From NCBI GenBank assembly GCA_022559845.1, contig CM040128.1, positions 228,451,939 through 228,515,938 of the forward strand: 64,000 nt of DNA, written 5' to 3'. This DNA comes from Amorphophallus konjac (taxonomy: Eukaryota > Streptophyta > Magnoliopsida > Alismatales > Araceae). Shown here piece by piece: positions 1 through 10,095 of the stretch. The notes below the pieces were generated by a model. That model made no database searches, was not told the origin of the DNA, and saw nothing but the letters and a program-made list of their open reading frames with translations. The first letter of the stretch is position 1, and each line of letters opens with the position of its first letter. The translations under genes and the position numbers were made by a program.

Positions 1-46
1 AAAACCATGGTAAAACATAATTAGATTTGATGAAAAAGAAGCTGGA

Positions 47-140
47 ACCATGCGGTCTAGGGCAGGGCCGCTAGGTGACATTGGCGGTCTATCAATAGGC
101 CGCTAACTGACTCTGGCGGTCATACATTAGGCCGCTAAGG
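47..140. repeat. short-hairpin block, LTR-X copy 1
   Basis: Three consecutive 20-nt inverted repeats lie at 52-71, 84-103 and 116-135. Each opens GCGGTC and closes GGCCGC. The middle one pairs over nine positions (GCGGTCTAT with ATAGGCCGC, one G-T pair) around a 2-nt loop. They sit just upstream of the LTR-X conserved tail at 193. The arms are seen directly; a role as cis-regulatory palindromes is inference by analogy with Sirevirus LTRs. Confidence 0.75.
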
Positions 141-184
141 TCCAGAACTCATTAAAACACTGGTAAAGTTCTTTCTAGATAATT

Positions 185-320
185 GAGCTTTTATGGTACA
201 ATCAGCTCGACGTCCTAGTGGGAATCCCAGGCTCACAGAGACTTACGAAGGCCTTGAAACAAGATTACCTAGTCCGTTGGAAGGAATATCCAATGGAGAG
301 GTTTTCAAGGCGAAGATTGT
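185..320 (+). mobile_element. LTR-X conserved segment, copy 1 (fragment)
   Basis: This stretch matches two other places in the window: the minus strand of about 2415-2540 and the plus strand of about 18865-18980. All share TATGGTACAA or a close variant, then GGAATCCCAGGCTCACAGAG-like sequence, then GGAAGGAATATC. A dispersed repeat in both orientations with copy-specific flanks fits a retroelement LTR. No ORF is credible; the 65-codon frame here is incidental. The lineage is unknown. Confidence 0.55.
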
Positions 321-689
321 GTACTTAATGTGCAAAGGTGTAACTAATGACAACATACCGGGATATGTGCCATGCACTTACGAAAAATGACTCTAGAAGA
401 GAGAGATAGTGATAACGACGATCAAGTCATGACTAGTCCATGAATCATATAAATTTAAGTTAATTACAAAAGTACATGATTTGGTCGTGAAAATAACATA
501 AGTTTAAAAATAATTCTAAGTGCATAAAGAATCATAAAATCTACTAGAATGTTCTGTTAACATAACTAGATATGCAAAAATATCACCAGAAACAGGAGTA
601 AAGCCTACTTAACTAGGCTTATCATACATTAATTTGGACCATTCTGCATTAAGTTTCGGGTTAACTTAAATACAGAATTCAGAAATCAA
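321..689. other. no gene recognised
   Basis: AT-rich sequence with no long ORF, tRNA or clear repeat on either strand. It is probably the body of a decayed LTR or internal region attached to the neighbouring hairpin blocks. Confidence 0.4.
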
Positions 690-775
690 AAACGGTCTAG
701 AGAGAACCATTTCTATTGGCTAGCAGTCTATCGTAGGACTGCTAAGGTTTCTGGCGGTCTACAGGAAGACCGTTT
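690..775. repeat. short-hairpin block 2
   Basis: Inverted repeats include GCAGTC...GACTGC (723-742) and GCGGTCT...AGACCGT (754-773), with a weaker ACGGT...ACC pair near 692. Against the block at 47-140, arm position 3 changes G to A on one side and the facing base C to T on the other (GCGGTC/GGCCGC versus GCAGTC/GACTGC), so pairing is retained. Confidence 0.65.
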
Positions 776-1389
776 CTTCCTCGGTTAACAGAAAACTCAA
801 TAATAATAAAATAAAATATTAATCTAGGGCATATCATAGATGAAAATAAACATGAATATACTCTAAAGCATGATCGAACGAGTATAGGCCAATAATATGT
901 ATGGGTTTGTGTAATAAATAAGAAAATTCTCTTTTTAACTTAATTAGGGCTAAGAATTTTGCATGAGGAGTATACTCGTTGCATAGTCCAAATAAATCAT
1001 AAAATTCTCGATGTATAATGCAATAAATCAGCTGAAATCAGAGGGCTTTTATCCTTGACTTTGAGTTTAACCCTTTCATGAGATAACCTACCTCTGTTTT
1101 GGGCTTTAAGCTTCGAATTTAGGGCTGGAAGTTAACCCTAATTTTTGCACATCCTGTGCTAAACTAGCAACTTCATGCCTTCTTAAATCCTGATTCTCTT
1201 GACCTAAAGACGTGAAATTTTGAGGGTAAGAAGAGGGTACTAAAAGGAACAAATCATTCTAAAGAACCTCTATCTAATTACCTCGTTTAGGGCTTCCAAT
1301 TTGCAGATCTTTCTGGGTCAATCGCACTACTTCCTGGGTTATTTGCACCGAACCAGCATCTTTGCAGGCTTCTATCTCCTTGTAGGCTT

Positions 1390-1780
1390 GATCTCCTAGA
1401 ATGAAATTTTAAGAAAAGTTAGATCTAACTAAAATGAACAAATTCCTAGAAGAAACTTACCTCTAATTCGACCTCTTTATCTTAGTTCCACACGAGCCAA
1501 AAGTAAGGGTCGCGCTGGTTGGTTCTGGGGTCTATTTATAGGGTTTAGCTAGGATTTCATGGATTTGAACGATTTTAGAGTCCTTATTAGGTGTAAGATC
1601 GATCCTCAACAATTCTAAGCATGCTTACAAGTCTACATACTTCGGTCTCTAGGAGTTTAGACGCCAAAAATCCAATCTTTTTGCACTTTCTTCCACTCAC
1701 GGAATCTGTAGAGCTTAGCGGTCATTTGGGAGACCGTTTTCCAGTGGCTGGCGGTCTCGCAATTGACCGTTTTTAGTTTT
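1390..1780 (-). promoter_or_regulatory. LTR-like promoter with TATA box, upstream hairpins and leader splice donor (minus)
   Basis: Read on the minus strand, two hairpins (1751-1770 and 1718-1737, GCGGTC arms facing GACCGT) lie 175-235 bp upstream of a TATA box CCCTATAAATA (about 1534-1543). About 75 bp downstream a donor-like AG/GTAAGTTTC occurs near 1460, followed by short exon-like blocks each ending in a GT donor. This is the plan of an LTR promoter with a spliced leader. No product is identifiable downstream. Confidence 0.45.
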
Positions 1781-1799
1781 GGGCACCAAATTTGAAACT

Positions 1800-2370
1800 A
1801 GTTCAAACTCTTGTATTCTTATCCATCTTTTATCCTAAAATATTCCTACTTATCTTCTTAATTCCGTAAATACATCAATTCCAAGCTTCTAGAACATGGG
1901 CCAAAGTTAAAAATTATAATTTGGGCCAATTAGATTTGTCAAAATGGGCCTAATCCTCTTGGATCAGTGCAGGGCCATAGTAATTAGATTTAATTAACCA
2001 TAATTCATTTAATAGCCCTTTTCGCCCATTGAATTATTAATATAATTATATTTTACTCCCAAAATTTTCTCAGCGTTATCATGTCATGAACTTAGAGAAA
2101 TTAGGGTTAAAACATATTTCCTAGATTCAATAATTGGTTCAGATGACATGCAGATGTGAAATCATGCATCTAGACTCACTAACGATCACTTATCATGTCA
2201 TGTTAAAAGAGTAGTTGACCTCCTGGTAACCTAAAAATTGATTCATGATAGCATGTTTAACTTTGTTGCATGATAGTTATTGATTGAGTGTTCATGACTT
2301 TATCTTGGGATATATCGTGAACATGTTGCTTTCAAGGTTTCGTCACTTTGGTGACTTTAACCTACCGTTG
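1800..2370. other. no gene recognised
   Basis: AT-rich sequence between two LTR-X-related blocks. I see no coding frame, structural RNA or clear repeat. Confidence 0.4.
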
Positions 2371-2900
2371 CTATTGGTTTCTGTAGCATGATAGGAACAC
2401 TATTTTTGGTAAAGTTAAAACCCTCCGCCGGATATTCCTTCCGACCGTACTAAAACTTTCTTCATTACGGCCTCCATAAGTTTGTGTGAGCCTTTGATTA
2501 CCACAAGGACGCCGAGTTGGTTGTACCATAAAAACCCTAAAAATCTCTGGAATCCACATCCTACTATGTAGGATAGGGTTCGACTGGCCTTTGGACCCAT
2601 AGAATGGGGTTCTTTTCGGGCTCTGTTAGCCCTTATCTGAACGCGACCGGCCCAGAGACCATGTTCATTTACTCGCGGGCCCCTACCTGACCACATTTGT
2701 GATGACCGCGGTGGGTCTATAGACTGCGTTAGACTCGTCTTCGGTAAGCATGTTGTCTCTGTCGACCGATCAACTATCCCTGTCGACAGACCTATCATCA
2801 TTGTCGACAGACCCAGAGTCTCTGATTTGAACGCGACCATGCCTCAGACCGCGTTATGCTTATCGTAGTGTGTATGCCAATCGCGTTTAACCTAGTGTCC
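2371..2900 (-). mobile_element. LTR-X copy 2 (minus strand)
   Basis: The reverse complement matches the plus-strand copy at about 18780-18980: the AAAGGCCAGT...CCTACATAGTAGGATG region, then the TATGGTACAAC and GGAAGGAATATCCGGCGGAGGG segments. Upstream in element orientation lie repeated TGTCGACAG palindromes (about 2757-2812) and a GACCGCGGTC palindrome near 2703, in the position occupied by different hairpins in the other copies. Long frames here (141 codons minus) are not conserved between copies and are not annotated. Confidence 0.65.
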
Positions 2901-3540
2901 CGAGTTTGTTTTCTTCGGTTTGGCTATGGTTTATTAAGTCCAAGACTTGATTGTCTAAGGTACTTTTAACCCTATATCCTTCCTGAATATCCTCCATACT
3001 ATTCATGTCTTGCTATTTCCTTTGGAATTTCATTCATGATATTTCTAGAACATAACCCTTGACTCCAGGTTGGCCATATCTACAAATTATGAATTATTAA
3101 GGGCTGTGGGTCTACAACAACCAATGCTAGGTAGGATAGAAGAAGAAGGGAAAAAAGAGAGAACCTACGGTACCTACCAAGAAAAGAAGAGGGAGAGGGT
3201 AGAAAAGAGAAGAGGGGAGGAGAAGAGAGACATCTGCAGAGGGAAAGGGAGAGAGGCCCCTTCTTATGCAACCATCTGAGCTTTCTTATAGGGAGGGAGT
3301 CCCCTTTGAACAACGATCCCATCCAAGCCACCTTTTATTTCCAACACGAACACCGATACCGCTTTCTTGCTTTTTAATATTTTCAAATTGACGTCAACGA
3401 AAAAGTTATCAAATTAAATTGGCGTCAACGACCATGACACTATTTCCTTCTCTCACTGGTCGACTTCAAATGAGTTTCTAAAGATGCCCTTTCGAAGGGT
3501 TGTCAATTTATAAATTGATGTCTGGTGCCAAGGTGTCATT
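2901..3540. other. decayed LTR-like DNA, low-complexity purine tract
   Basis: A purine-rich tract at about 3136-3256 gives spurious frames on both strands. The minus strand of 3340-3540 contains 'acgtcaattt' and 'gacgccaattt' words that also occur in the plus-strand Athila-like LTR near 29,640-29,720, so this is probably more of an Athila-like LTR. Confidence 0.35.
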
Positions 3541-3990
3541 TAAAATATCCCGACTTTATTTCCTCCAATCAAAATTAAATTGAATTAAACGATTCTTGTA
3601 TAAAGATTAATAATTATAAAAATGTAATCATGCAATTTTTTCTCTACTCTGCATTTCTAATCTCTCATATTTATTTTATATCCCATAAATTGATTAATTT
3701 CATGAAAACTCAAATTTAATGTGAGAATAAAATTAAATATAAAATGTACATAATTATTTATATTAAAGCTCAGAAATGATGAGTGTGACTTAAATAAATA
3801 TATAAAATTTAACACTTATCACACTCCCAACTTACTCATTACTAGTCCTTTAGTAATGTAAATAATTAAAAAAATAGGACTAACAAGAGTTTAAACATTT
3901 CATAGCTCACTTCCAAATCCTCCTTCAGAGAATCAACCTCAGATTAGGATTTTGGAAATGTTAATACGCACTAGCCTTAGATTTAGAAAC
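3541..3990 (-). mobile_element. Athila-like 3' LTR edge with polypurine tract (minus)
   Basis: On the minus strand a purine-rich tract (about 3822-3835, GTAAGTTGGGAGTG) is followed at 3821 by TGATAAGTG, a TG-starting LTR edge. The first ~180 bp of this LTR resemble the start of the plus-strand LTR at 29,328 (shared CACTCATCATTT and TTCTCAC words in the same order). The left end of the LTR was not found. It is probably the 3' LTR of the element whose gag relic is at 15.4-17.3 kb, the Copia insertion at 3996-14172 lying between. Confidence 0.55.
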
Positions 3991-3995
3991 TAATG
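3991..3995. other. target-site duplication TAATG (left)
   Basis: TAATG directly abuts the LTR at 3996 and is repeated exactly at 14173-14177 after the other LTR. A perfect 5-bp duplication shows the Copia element is one complete insertion. Confidence 0.9.
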
Positions 3996-4644
3996 TGAAG
4001 TCCCGCGATCAATGACACCCAAGAGGGGGGGCGAATTGGGTGATTATAACTTTTAGGAAAGTTTTACCCGATTTAAATAAATATGATGAAGCATCAACTA
4101 GAACATTCAAATCTATTTATCCACAAGTTAGATTTATCAAAATCTATCTCCACAATAGATCATGGTACTAGACGGAGATGTGAATCCCGGAATTCTTCTC
4201 ACGCAAAGTGCTATTGTCTTGACAGGAATGACCTTGTCAATTCAAAGGCACCTTCTGATATACCCAAGATCTATTTGGTGAAAAGACCGATTATGTTAAA
4301 TCAAGTGATCAATCCAGAATAGCAATATGCACTAACTATCACATGGAATAGGGGTAGAAGAAAAGAGTCAAACCACACAATTCAAACCACAATGCACGAC
4401 GATTTTTAAGGTGGTTTGGATGCAACGACGGCAACCTACATCCACCCCTCACCAAAACCCAGTGAGGCTTCACTACTGTAAACCAACACGGGGATGAATC
4501 CCCAACACGGAGACACACTCCAACCACACAAGTAGGGCGACGCCTGCACACACACACATGGGGACACGCGCCAACACACACACCGAGACGAGCTCCAACA
4601 CACACACACGGAGACGAGCTCCAACACGATCCGATGACAAGATC

Positions 4645-4648
<4 letters not shown>

Positions 4649-4714
<66 letters not shown>
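4649..4714. repeat. (AC)n microsatellite, about 33 units
   Basis: An uninterrupted AC dinucleotide run. The same place in the other LTR (about 12541-12554) has only about six units, so the expansion or contraction happened after insertion. It creates spurious Cys-Val and Thr-His frames. Confidence 0.97.
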
Positions 4715-4716
<2 letters not shown>

Positions 4717-5164
4717 GGCGACAGATGCAACACTCTACACACTTGAACAACCGGATCTAGATAGATCCACACACACACACACGCAGATCTAAGAAGATCC
4801 ACGCACACACACGGATCTGAACAAGACAATCCACACGACCACGGATCTGAATCGATCCACACATACACTGATGTTTGCAGATTACAAAGAACAAGACTTG
4901 AAGCTCAAAACACAACGACAAATGAAACACAGTTGAGAAAACTCTTGATTTAAGCTCCCCTTGAGTGTATGATGCAGATCTTGAATGAGGATTGAATCTC
5001 TACTTGATTTCCCCTTGATTGGCTTCAGAATGATCTTCAAATGCTTGAGGTTTGATGAAGAATGGCTGAACGAAGTACTATTCACGGAGTATTTACAGTA
5101 GCCTTCTTTCTCCCTTGATAGCCTCCTTTGAATCTCTTTTGTGATTAGGGTTTCTTTACCATAA

Positions 5165-5425
5165 GAGATGTTTTTATAAGCCTTGGGTTGGTCAAGGGAC
5201 ATGCCAAAACATAGATCCACGATTTTAGGCATATCTGGTGGCTTGGGAACCCAAAAGTCCTAAAGAGAGGGCAGAAAACGTTGAAGGGAACAAAGTCAAA
5301 AATGGGGGCTGCAAAGTTGGCGGTCGACCGAAAATAGGGGGGCGGTCGACCAGAATTTTACAAGAAATGAAGATTTCGTTGCTGGGAAAATCGATCGACT
5401 GGGGCATGACCGACAATCGACCGAA
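5165..5425 (-). promoter_or_regulatory. 3' LTR promoter: TATA box and upstream GGTCGACC palindromes
   Basis: On the minus strand a TATA box (CTTATAAAAA, about 5171-5180) is preceded 140-250 bp upstream by several palindromic words: GGTCGACC at about 5321 and 5342, TCGATCGA near 5391 and GGTCGAT-type repeats near 5418. The 5' LTR has the same arrangement (TATA about 13009-13018, palindromes 13158-13262). Palindromic repeats upstream of the TATA box are known in Sirevirus LTRs. Confidence 0.65.
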
Positions 5426-6335
5426 ATCAGGGTTTTTCCCAGATTTGTAGCATTCAATCCCTTAAACCCATTTGCATTCCAGTCAAGTCTGTGGCATCAA
5501 ACTCCTTTGACCTTTAAGGATTTATACTAAGTACTTTGACCTGCAAAAGTATATAGAAATGATTAGAACTATAGCTCAATAATTCATATGATGAATGCAT
5601 GAAGTACATACATGAGGTATGATTGTGGGAGCCAATTAATCAAGTTCCACCAAGAATATGTAGGGGACTCATTTAATGCTATAGAACCATTTGAAACCCC
5701 AGTTCTTCTCAACCAAGAATCAACTTCAAAACCCATGCATCTAAACAACATGTTTGAGCCTTAAAAAACCATTTAAGAACTCAACTTTCCTTAGCCAAAG
5801 TTCAGAATCATGTAGCCATGGATTTATGAAGTTAGAATGAATATTATGAGGCCAAAAACCAAAATCATCACAAAAGTATGCATTAGGCTCAATTTGAAAG
5901 CTCATTCACAAATGCACTAGAAGATCGACTCATTTGAAAGCTCGTTCAAGACTTCACTCATTTTGAGATCAAGTAAAGTAGGCCAAGTCATGCAAGACTC
6001 CACACACATAGGATATGCATTCAGTGAACCAATTTTCACACTCTCCACAAACATTCTCATTCACACTTAGACTTCTTCAAGAAATAAGAATGTTTCATTC
6101 AACCACACTTTTGTCAGGGCTCATATGAATCTCAAGCAGACTGCAAGCTCAAAGCCCACAGGATAGCATGAAGCAAGTCGTTTCATGAACATGTGAAATA
6201 TTGAAACATATGAATCATAGCCATGATCATGAATGCACAATCATACATAAAGTTTGGTTATCAGCAAAACCATATACATAAAGTTTAGTTATCATCAAAA
6301 CAAACCTTATGCAAGGCGCACAACAATTCACAACA

Positions 6336-6500
6336 ATCTCCCCCTTTTTGATGATGGCAAACTTTATGAATGACATGACAAGATAAACTTTATGATTCAA
6401 CAATAATACAGAGGTACCAAAACTCGTTCTCCCCCTATCACACAGATACAACATAAATCTTATCACACATAAACATCATAAATCTTTCTCCCCCTTTGCC
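6336..6500 (-). promoter_or_regulatory. polypurine tract and multiple PPT-like repeats
   Basis: On the minus strand AAAAAGGGGGAGAT (6336-6349) sits directly against the 3' LTR start TGTTGTG and is the functional PPT. Similar GGGGGAGA tracts follow at about 6428-6437 and 6488-6497. More distant ones lie near 6903, 7717 and 8461. Several PPT-like tracts before the 3' LTR are typical of Sireviruses. Confidence 0.8.
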
Positions 6501-8610
6501 ATTATCACAAATGGAAGGAAGGCAATGAAGTTCAAGTTTCAGCATGATAGATTAAAGCAGTAATAATAGCCCACGTCAGAAATTCAGATGAAGCAATAGT
6601 AAATCATGGACAAGATGTTGACACAACAAGTGTTGATTATCGAGATGGAAAGATGAGTAAAATTGAAACCAACAAATCAATATGATTCCAATACAGCATA
6701 TATTAACAAATCTGATGTCGTTCAATGCCTAAAAGCCATTGAGCAAGTATAAAGCATTGGAAGTCCATTCAATTTTTGGATTTTCATTATTTTTCATATT
6801 TTTGATTTTCTATTGAGATGCATGAGGTAATATGTAAACAAATGATGACATATGAGATGCACATGATGCAATCAAGCAAGTATGTATATATACATGCAAC
6901 ATATCTCCCCCGTACTTATTTAAGGAGAGAATAGGTATAAGAAAAGTGCATGAAAGTCAGGACAATCGGAATGTTCATATATAACACCTCGGAGATTGTG
7001 CAATCACATAGGAAAATCATGCAATAGTCAATGCAGTCAATCAATTTTTGGAATACATATTGAATCAAATTTTTAAGTGTATAAGTGAATAACATGAAAA
7101 ACAACTAGAGCCATATGGATATTCAGATTTTCAAATCAACACAATGAGAGATTTTACTGACTGCACTTCAGTTTATGAGCATAGCGTATTGGAGGCTACG
7201 CTCTACCTCAATAATTTTTCACATTAAATTTTTCAATGATTTCCCAAAGATAATCAGAATTGTTCTAAGAATGATCAGGTTCAAATAATTCCTTTTTACG
7301 CGAGTACACACATGGAGCTCATGCCAGACTCCCCGGTTACTAAGAATATTGAACCATTTCACCTCATTTCGAACAGAGGTACTTTAGTCAACACTTTTCA
7401 GAAATGAACCACATCACGTCTCAGGTGACATGTATCCAGTTTACTTAGTGAGACTTAGCATTACTCTGCCATTCTTTTCAGATTCTTTCAACAAGGATAG
7501 GTAGACAGCTTTTTCCTTAACTGTCTCTACAACATACATGCATCAAGTTTAATATCTCTAGAGTGTTGAAAGAAAATTACTATATCCCTATGTTTAACAG
7601 TTATTTACATATATTGTGCAAGACGTGTGAGAATTTGATTCAGCGTGAATATCGAAAATATTATGAACCTATAACAGTGCACCTCCCCTTAAATAGATAC
7701 ACTTATAAAATATTTGTTCCCCCTAAGTGTATGACATTAAACACTTCAATAATGACTCATATGCAACGTTATGTAGCAAGAAAAATATAAGATCATAGAA
7801 GTTTCAAGGATGGAGGTGAATAGCATATAGTAACATGCAAGCACACCATTTGGAAGATATGCAATGTGCGATGTAAAATGTAGAATGCATTATGAATACA
7901 AAATTTTAGATTTCATTTGAATGTCCTAAATGCAATGCAAGGTGCAAGGCGTAGCATGGATGTAAATTACAAGTTTTGAGTTTTTCATTTGGATGATCTA
8001 AATGCACCTAATGCATTGAATTCTAATACATGCAACCTATAACTATATGAGAATGAAATGAAAGATGCAAAAGCAAGATGGGAAGGCTTGATTTTTAGAA
8101 CATTTGTCAGATTCCACGTGAGGACATTTAGTTTTGAAAGATGACCAATAAATATTTTTCATCACGTGGCCTTTATGAACAAGGGTGCAGAAAAGATCAG
8201 AATTGAAATGAGTAATGCAACCCATTTATTTTCAGAAATTATTCAAGAGCAGATTTTCAATCACTTTTCAAAAGTTTTGAAGACATTCACAAGCCATTCA
8301 GGAATTGACATTTCTATTGCAGAACTTTTCACATCATTAAGGATCAATTTCAGAAAATTTGAAGTAATTCATCATAAGCATGTTGCATGTTACAATTGGA
8401 GATCACTCAGTCAATAGAAAATGAAACATCATTCATTTGAAGTTGTTTAGCTAGCAAGACTCCCCCCTTGACAAATACATGAATTTCAGAAACATTCATT
8501 AAAAGTGAAATGTGTTCTCTTATGACATGGGGCTAGCTAACAAAGGAGCAAAGAATAGCATCAGAAAATTCATTCAAGGCCAATCATTCGATTTCTTCGA
8601 GTTCTGATAT
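6500..8610 (-). other. Copia internal region, no recognisable coding
   Basis: AT-rich DNA between the RT relic and the PPT. RNase H and the pol C-terminus would be expected here, but I found no convincing motif on the minus strand. Small frames are not conserved and are not annotated. Local inverted repeats occur near 7168-7192 (AGCGT...ACGCT). Confidence 0.5.
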
Positions 8611-8616
8611 GAGACG

Positions 8617-8707
8617 AAGAACTTTGGTCTAAAAACCAACTCACGCATAGTGAGAGTTTCCAGGTGGACGTAATCCACCTTTTAACTACCCAGTATTTGA
8701 TATACCA
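8617..8707 (-). ncRNA. three-hairpin motif, copy A (candidate structured RNA)
   Basis: Minus-strand order: conserved GGTATATCAAA, then stem AGGTGGA/TCCACCT (8662-8680), then GGAAACT, then stem CTCAC/GTGAG around TATGC (8640-8654), then stem TTGGT/ACCAA (8624-8639). Copies B (9570-9656) and C (39010-39100) have the same three stems in the same order with different paired bases. It lies just 3' of the RT relic. Function unknown. Confidence 0.5.
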
Positions 8708-8809
8708 GAAATGCAGTTAAGTTCAAATTAGCCATTGAACATACAGTTCCAATACAAAATTGTTCAAAAAAAATAGATTTAGACATCTTCACCACATGAG
8801 ACATTGTTA

Positions 8810-9215
8810 ATAGTTCAAGAGATGATGCCATCTACATGAACCTGAATCACTAACATGTCCTTACCTGAATTTCTTGTGAACATGGTCTGATCAACCTTAC
8901 CTTTCGTAAGTTAATTTTCAGGTAAACATGAGATGAGCCTCTCATACTATGCCCTTGGTGCTTGCTTCACTTCGTACAAGACTTCCTGTAACTTATACAC
9001 ATGTTGTGGATGTTTAGTTGATCCTGGAGGTTGTTTTACAAAAACATCCTCTTGATGTTCCCATTAGGGACGACAGTTTTAACATCCATTTTAAGATGAT
9101 TTTAAGGTTCAATGATCAGGTGTTGTGACAGGAGAGTCCAGACTACTTCTAATCAAGCAGTCGGTGCAATAGATTCATCAAAATAACTACCCATCTCCTG
9201 GTAGCAGTTGAGGGA
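8810..9215 (-). pseudogene. Copia reverse transcriptase relic (catalytically dead)
   Basis: On the minus strand, across frameshifts and stops, the Copia RT signature can be followed in order: FDESIAPTA (family FDETFAPVA) ending at 9156, LKMDVK (family QMDVKSAF, first catalytic Asp kept) near 9080-9100, then VKQPPG, HVYKLQ, VKQAPRA (family LKQAPRAW) at about 8960-9050, and KGKVDQTMF to LVIQVHVDG at about 8825-8885. The usual YVDD reads HVDG, so one catalytic Asp is lost. Integrase and RNase H were not found. This shows the element once had pol. In intact relatives this lies inside one long gag-pol frame; here it is flanked by three-hairpin motifs A and B. Confidence 0.8.
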
Positions 9216-9569
9216 ATTCATATCATCTTTATCCTTGCAATATACTCCTTCAGTTGACTCAAGCTTGGCTATGGCTGGCCCAATATCACTTGGATTTTTG
9301 GGAGTGTGATCTGCATCCAAAGTTGAAGAGATTTGATTTGTCAATTTCGATTCGGATTTATTAACAATGACATGAAGAGTTCCCTTAGCAACTAGCATCC
9401 CCTTAAGAAGCTCTAGATTTAATGCATAACTCAGGTGTGAACCTAAATACTAAGTTCATATGACGAATCTGGTGACTCCCCCTCAATGTGTGCATGACTG
9501 TGAGATGTTGAGTAAAATTCTACTGCCATATGTAGCCTTTAAGTACTTGACTCATAGTACTGGATGGAG

Positions 9570-9656
9570 AGCTTAGATCCGAAGATCACCTCACGCATGG
9601 TGATAGTTTCCAGACAAGCTTAACCTGTCTTTGCACATGTCACAATTTGATATACT
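9570..9656 (-). ncRNA. three-hairpin motif, copy B (candidate structured RNA)
   Basis: Minus-strand order: GTATATCAAA, stem AGACA/TGTCT (9611-9629), GGAAACT, stem ATCACC/GGTGAT (9585-9606) around ATGCGTGA, then GATC-TTCG-GATC with a UUCG-type tetraloop (9577-9588). The last two stems abut or share bases, so both may not form at once. It lies 5' of the RT relic. Confidence 0.5.
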
Positions 9657-10095
9657 ATGTAGTCATGGATGTGATGAAGGGAAGAGAATTGCAATACATT
9701 ATAACATGATTTCACAATGTTGAACTTTTGTAAAATAGGATGTGAAGGCATATGATAAACTCAATGTATGTAGTTAAGGTTAATTTGAAGGTTTCCAAAC
9801 TCTTCTTCAACAATATGCTATGTGACAAGTGATATGCACAGAGATATGCAACTGATTGTGGATTAAATGCATGTACAGACATATGCATGATCATATAACC
9901 ATTCAGCACAATATGAATCATGACATGGCACAATTACTGGAGTGAGTAAGGGGGGTATCACCTGAGTATTCAGATTTCAATTTTTGGGTTTTCTTTTAAC
10001 TTGAGTTATGTCGCTTGGCCCGTGTGCCTTACCTTCTTAACTGAAAATAAATTCCACACTTCATATTCTCATGGCACACTTGCAAAAAAGATTTC

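Larger units (their letters stand above)
3996..6335 (-). repeat. 3' LTR of the Copia element
   Basis: A 2,340-bp direct repeat of 11892-14172. It exceeds its partner mainly through a (AC) microsatellite at 4649-4714. The minus-strand TATA box (CTTATAAAAA) is at about 5171-5180 and a palindrome block at 5315-5425. Confidence 0.92.

Noticed and set aside
4339..4868. Long Cys-Val frames on the minus strand
   Set aside because: Products of the (AC)n microsatellite; open in more than one phase and different in the other LTR.
8617..8707. Hammerhead ribozyme (retrozyme) in the three-hairpin motif
   Set aside because: A GGAAAC word is present, but the CTGATGA core and matching stem are absent on both strands.
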